Assembly: GCA_004009845.1 (NCBI GenBank)
Contig: RMBW01000130.1
Location: forward strand, 1-64,000
Origin: Davidsoniella eucalypti
Taxonomy: Eukaryota > Ascomycota > Sordariomycetes > Microascales > Ceratocystidaceae
Direction: 5' to 3'
Length of the DNA: 64,000 nucleotides
Below, in pieces: positions 59,601-64,000 of this stretch (positions within the stretch are counted from its first letter, which is position 1; every line of letters begins with the position of its first letter). Position numbers and translations under genes: made by a program. The notes under the pieces were generated by a model. That model was not told the origin of the DNA, searched no databases, and worked only from the letters and a program-made list of their open reading frames with translations.

Positions 59601-60895
59601 GTTATGGACACACGTCTAGTATGAATCCCATCGGACAACCAACATCTACCAGTGCCGTGACGATATGTAGCTACAATGATGTTCCGAAAGATGCCTTTTC
59701 GAGGCGACTTCATGACATCTTGTCTACTAACAGTCACCCCACAACCCACTATGACAAGCATGCCAAAGCGGTCGAACACGTGAATAGCACTGACATATTG
59801 CATGGAAAGGCAGAGTAAAGGAAGACTAGTGCATTTCCTGGAATAGGCATAGGCTTAGGGATCAGTCTAGGAGTGGGTGTCTACGAGGCCGCCAGCAAGT
59901 ATCGTGATACGGGGTATATCCGTATTGGGACCACTACCCATAACGGATATGAGAAGACATGGCTGATATAAAACAGGGCATATATGTACACTATAGCTGT
60001 GTAGCCCTAAGTCTTCCCCGAAAAAGCACAAGCGAGATCACAAAACCACCAAGTTGCAAAAGAAGAGACGAAGAGATAATTCCAAAACAGCTAGAGCAGG
60101 AGTGAAACGATTATAAGCCTCGTTTCCCTTTTTTGATACAGAAGGGAAGGGAGGAAGAGGAACAGGAAGAAAAAGAGGATGACTATTAGTAGGCATCATG
60201 AAAGCATTGGCGATATTTTTACAAACACTCCCACATGAAGAAACACTCCATAATACCGTAGGGTCTTGTTAACAGCTAGAAGTTCTCTCTGTGATATCGA
60301 AGCTTGTTATACAGGGCCTGACATGTCCTTCGTGGGTTTATCCGGGACAACAACCATCAAACAGGGCGTCCTATCGTGACGATTGAATTACAGGTAAGCT
60401 TCGAGGTCCAAGACTGAATTTTCCGGTCACAGATGAGATATGCGTAAGCTCAGGTGTAAGCTCAGCTGCCTTGGTTGTGAATGTGCAGCTGTCTTTCATG
60501 TCCCAAGTTGTCCTATCCAGTCGAAGTGATCAGACATATGAATGTTTTGCCAGTTTATAAGGAATCAGGAATGATAGGTCGACCAGATAAAGAAGAGAGC
60601 CTGTCCTTTTGTCCATTGTCTTCCTTCTTCTCGTTTGGTCTATATTGTACCTGTTTTGGGGTATAAGTGTCGCACGAGTAGTACTGCAAAGACAAGGCTC
60701 GGAATTTCAGTAGTGATTGTGATATTAGGGCAGTACACATATTGTGTATCTACATGTATATACTTGACTCTGATACGTGTACTTGAATTATATTAAATAG
60801 AAGTGTACAGCTAAGAGTGATCCTGTAAACTCAGATTGGGGGTTGGTAGAAGTGGGAAAATATTGCGAGGACCAAGTCTTGCACGAATCACGATT
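56700..60895. other. Long gene-free region
   Basis: No supportable gene in 4.2 kb. The first 200 bp after the dehydrogenase are T/C-rich. Many short open frames occur but none has recognisable content or plausible splice partners. Composition is AT-rich with scattered purine or pyrimidine tracts. Confidence 0.5.
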
Positions 60896-60896
60896 A

Positions 60897-60909
60897 GCCG
60901 TAATAATGC
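60897..60909 (+). repeat. Target-site duplication, left copy (13 bp)
   Basis: GCCGTAATAATGC, repeated exactly at 60949-60961 on the other side of the poly(A)-tailed insertion. Confidence 0.85.
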
Positions 60910-60948
60910 TCCATAAGATTAATGAATTAAAAAAAAAAAAAAAAAAAA
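60910..60948 (+). mobile_element. Micro-insertion: extremely 5'-truncated retroposon with A20 tail
   Basis: This 39-bp insert consists of 19 bp (TCCATAAGATTAATGAATT) and A20. The 19 bp are identical to the 3' end of relic A at 54093-54111, read on its minus strand. The insert is bounded by the 13-bp direct repeat GCCGTAATAATGC. Tail, duplication and 3'-end identity together are the signature of target-primed reverse transcription that stopped almost at once. The GC of the left duplication also matches the relic, so the exact border is ambiguous by two bases. Confidence 0.85.
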
Positions 60949-60961
60949 GCCGTAATAATGC
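60949..60961 (+). repeat. Target-site duplication, right copy (13 bp)
   Basis: Exact copy of 60897-60909, immediately after the A20 tail. Confidence 0.85.
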
Positions 60962-62156
60962 CAACCAGACAGTAAAGCAGATCTTGCCGTAAAGATGGAA
61001 GGCCCATTGGGACGAGCAGACTCTGTTTCCTCTGCCTGATTTCCTGCTTTGTTCAACAAACCTCAACTAAATTTGATCTGCTCACTGCAACACTGCATCT
61101 TATTTTGGCTGCGAGACAGGGTTCTTAACGATGTGTCCCAGAAATCTGGGAAAGACAAACATCATCTCTCCTCTGAGAAGACGGCATGAGGAGAAAGAAG
61201 CAACAGCCAATGGCGTTGGGGAGAAGAAAGAATAGACTGCGATCTAGACCTGGCTATCAGACGTCTAAGTCGGTCTGGACTGCGCATTGTTTCCTCTTTC
61301 TGTCTTTTAGCCACATAGCAGGGGTTTTGTCGCTTTCTTTTTTTATTCTCTTATTATTTGTGGGCTGAAAAAAGTGTTAGTGTTGCTTGAACTATAGTAA
61401 GTAGCTATCATAGCATAAGATCATAGAAGTCACGCTGATGTAGTCTTTGTTACTATGCCTATTTCCTCCTAATTCCCCTTGTGACCGTGATCACGTGAAG
61501 CTTATCACAATGCTGTCTTTTCGGCACCGCAGTTCAGCAATAAAAAACTGAGTCCAAGATGCCCTGCGCCTCTCTCTTCCCCAGTCTAGTCCATCCATCC
61601 GTTCGGGCCTGCTAGCACAACATACGATCTTGTTTTTTGCTAAGATCCATCTAGAACCCCAAACACCCTGATTCCGCAACAAGGCGGACTAGAGTAGATC
61701 GGACAATGTATGTGAGCTAGGCTGCTGCCAGTGGCTCGTTATGATTTCAGCGGCCGAGATTTATATAGACCATAGTGTACAGTGGACTGAGCCGTACTAT
61801 AATGTATCAATGTGCTACGCTGTGTCGCCCTGTTATAGAGGTGTTCTTTTAACCTAACTTCCAATATCAAGGAATCCATCTGAGCTGATCAAGAGCGAAA
61901 GCGAGCTGTGCTAAATTACTGCTGTCGTCGTGCCCGGCGCTATGGTTAGAGGATCTCCGGATGGCAGTTTGCCACTAAGCAAGCATGACATCAGCTAAGG
62001 TTAGCTAGCTTTTTTTTCTCTCGTCTTGTTTTTATTCTCCCTCTCCTTCCCTGTCTTGATTTTCATGGAACTGCGGGTTTTCTTTATTTCCTCGATCCGT
62101 GCGATTTACGCTTTTCCTCTTTTCTCGGTGCCGTTTTTCTAACTTAGCTGCTTTTC

Positions 62157-62181
62157 TTTGATTTGATTTGATTTGATTTGA
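62157..62181 (+). repeat. (TTTGA)5 microsatellite
   Basis: Five perfect tandem TTTGA units in gene-free sequence. Confidence 0.9.
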
Positions 62182-62359
62182 TTATATTTAACGTCTACCT
62201 AAATCACTAAGATCATACGACGCCGGATTGGTTACCGGACAGATATTTAACGTCCTCCGCTCGACAACTCAATAGCTTTGTATGTGCGGGACGAGACCGT
62301 CCCCTAGCCCCGAAGAACTAGTGGTCCATACCTCCACTATGAGCAGCAAAAACAAATAC

Positions 62360-62380
62360 AAAAAAAAAAAAAAAAAAAAA
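62360..62380 (+). repeat. Poly(A) run of 21
   Basis: A pure A21 run. Unlike the run at 60929-60948 I find no flanking direct repeat, so its origin as a retroposon tail is unproven. Confidence 0.8.
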
Positions 62381-63889
62381 GCAGTGCATCCACAAAAACT
62401 ATTCCCCAAAAGACAGATCCACAAAACCAACTCCTAAGTGGAGCTACCATCCCCACTATTCAGTGAGCCTCCAAGAGGCTGGTGATCGTGGCCGTAAGAA
62501 TGAAAAATTTGGCGTAATCGAGTCGGGTGCTATGGATGAAGCAACAGCGACAAGATTCCCGCGCCGCGGGGTCGGGCATCCGGAACCTTCAAAAGGCTAC
62601 CCGCCGTGTGTGAGTATGGCTCCCTGAGGTGAGTGGATAGACTCGGGAGACCAACGATCGAAAAGGTGCGGGGTCGGTCGCTGGTGAGAACATCCCTCGA
62701 GAGGGGAAATCGGGCTCAAGGCCTCACGAAACGGTGCTTCGAAGACGACAAGTGTCGAAAAAGAAAACGAGAATGGACAGCAGCATTGGGGATATGTGCT
62801 GGTCGCTCTTAAAACCCACGACGAAGGGGAAAAATTCGTCTTTGGACGGAGGGGGAGGTACTCGAACTCAAAGGTACCCCCCCGAGGGTTGTAGGAGGGA
62901 AGGTTGTAGCTGCTTTTCTTTTGTCTTGCTGTTCGTCTTTTAAGGAGCGCTTTGAGAGACAAGTCTTGTTCCTTATCCAGTAGAAATAGACGACAAAACG
63001 AGAGAAGAAATAATCCTTGTGAGAAAACATGGATTTCGAGATGCTGAGAAGCTTTTAATTGGTGTTCTTTCACTTCTTACCACCGTTATGAAAGCTGAAT
63101 AGCAAGCAGAATCGTAGATGGAACTAATAAATTTCCGTAGCAAGTCGAGACATGAGGCCGTTTTCCATTCTCACTTCTCCAGTTCGGCTCTCCTTTGTAC
63201 GGCTGACAAACTCGTGACTAAGCCAAACCAACATAACAGTCTATGGGAAATTCACGTCAGATCATTATTGCCATAATCTCTAAAGCTGACTGAATTTCCC
63301 GCACCCATCACGTGAAGATAGGAGAACAATTAGACGGTTAAGTGATGGTGATAAGTGATAGTTATGCTTGTTATCATATATGGGTCACATCTGAGGCATA
63401 TCAGATAACTTTTTCTTAGAATACTGATAGAAGATTCTAAAAAATATGAGATCGAATTCATAAAGGAAAAAAGCCCAGAGTTGGACTTTGTCTCAACATA
63501 GTTCACTTTTGCTCTAGTTCTCTTTCCATTTAAATCTTTCCCTTAGCCTTTCTCTACTATAAACACGAGTACATATGGGCATCTGGGTTTTATTGGCTGA
63601 CCGGTTGAAAACTCGAAAAACGGCATCTTTTGGAGAAAACGGAGACAACAGAGTGCGGAACTAAGACAACAGCAATGCTGTGTTGTTGATGCAGGTCGGA
63701 CTTGTTCACTAAACATTTCCAATCGATACTAGGATACTAGGATACTAGAATAACTGGGCTCAGCTTAGCCTCGTTTGCTAGATATTCATGCTGGACATTC
63801 ACATGGGTTAGTCGTTTTCTTACAAGTACTTGCTAATCACAAGTCAGCTTGACCTATAATGTTTTGCTCATATGCATATGCATTGTATA

Positions 63890-64000
63890 TTTATTTATTT
63901 GTTTAATCTTTTACGTCTTTATATCGATCACATGAATCCGACCCTAGTGAATCGTTAGACATTGAGAAACCCTAATGGTCCTCGAAGATCCCCTCCATAA
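63890..64000 (+). mobile_element. Retroposon relic B, running off the window end
   Basis: Starting at an (ATTT)n run, this + strand copy aligns over about 110 bp with the minus strand of relic A (about 54290-54399). Shared blocks include TTTACGTCTTTAT, TCCGACCCT and TCGTTAGAC. Most mismatches are transitions, plus a one-base indel that breaks the frame open in relic A. The 3' part lies beyond the window. Confidence 0.75.

Larger units (their letters stand above)
60962..63889. other. Gene-free region with simple repeats and a GC-rich island
   Basis: No convincing protein gene. It holds (TTTGA)5 at 62157-62181, an A21 run at 62360-62380, and a GC-richer stretch from about 62430 to 62960 with short perfect hairpins (CCCGC/GCGGG around 62558-62570; CCCTC/GAGGG around 62694-62705). 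A 158-codon minus-strand frame (63073-62597) overlaps the island but has no recognisable content. Confidence 0.45.

Noticed and set aside
62340..62420. A21 run as a second retroposon tail
   Set aside because: No direct repeat flanks it and the preceding sequence does not match the known 3' end, unlike the insertion at 60910.
1..64000. CRISPR arrays, rRNA operons, bacterial operon features
   Set aside because: None is present; the sequence is eukaryotic with spliced monocistronic genes.

Overview
The window is nuclear DNA of a filamentous ascomycete, most likely Pezizomycotina; I cannot name the genus. The evidence is a HET-domain gene, two Zn(II)2Cys6 regulators, a group X-type hybrid histidine kinase, an FHA-forkhead factor, alpha-actinin, and GT-AG introns of about 45-350 nt, several with CTAAC/CTAAT-like branch sites. 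Genes are monocistronic and lie on both strands between long AT-rich, gene-poor spacers. I found no rRNA, tRNA or CRISPR.

Layout. 1-3.2 kb: no gene. 3.25-6.9 kb (-): hybrid histidine kinase, incomplete at its 5' end and broken by several apparent homopolymer indels. A single N at 6900 marks a probable assembly join. 6.9-9.45 kb (-): large unrecognised protein with an acidic tail, cut at the same N. 11.0-15.0 kb (+): CLU1. 16.3-18.7 kb (-): FHA-forkhead factor. 21.4-23.8 kb (+): secreted subtilase. 25.4-27.8 kb (+): HET protein. 28.0-36.7 kb: kynurenine-pathway cluster. 38.5-40.3 kb (-): aldo/keto reductase fused to an unrecognised N-terminal region. 43.8-47.1 kb (+): Zn2Cys6 factor with polyglutamine tracts. 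48.1-51.8 kb (-): alpha-actinin with a ~480-residue N-terminal extension. 54.8-56.7 kb (+): mitochondrial D-2-hydroxyacid dehydrogenase. 56.7-64 kb: essentially gene-free, with pieces of a poly(A)-tailed retroposon family.

The kynurenine cluster is the clearest functional unit. Kynureninase (-) and indoleamine 2,3-dioxygenase (+) are divergent. A Zn2Cys6 regulator follows, and kynurenine formamidase (-) is tail-to-tail with it. Behind that lies a small TIGR04076-like gene. Together the enzymes would convert tryptophan to N-formylkynurenine, kynurenine, then anthranilate plus alanine. No kynurenine 3-monooxygenase or 3-hydroxyanthranilate dioxygenase is in the window. Closely spaced CCGA/TTCCGAR elements occur in all three promoter regions of the cluster and may be sites for the embedded regulator.

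The retroposon evidence is also firm. A 39-bp insertion at 60910-60948 (19 bp plus A20) is flanked by a 13-bp direct repeat. It matches the 3' end of a relic at 54088-54399. A further diverged copy of that relic's 5' portion runs off the window end.
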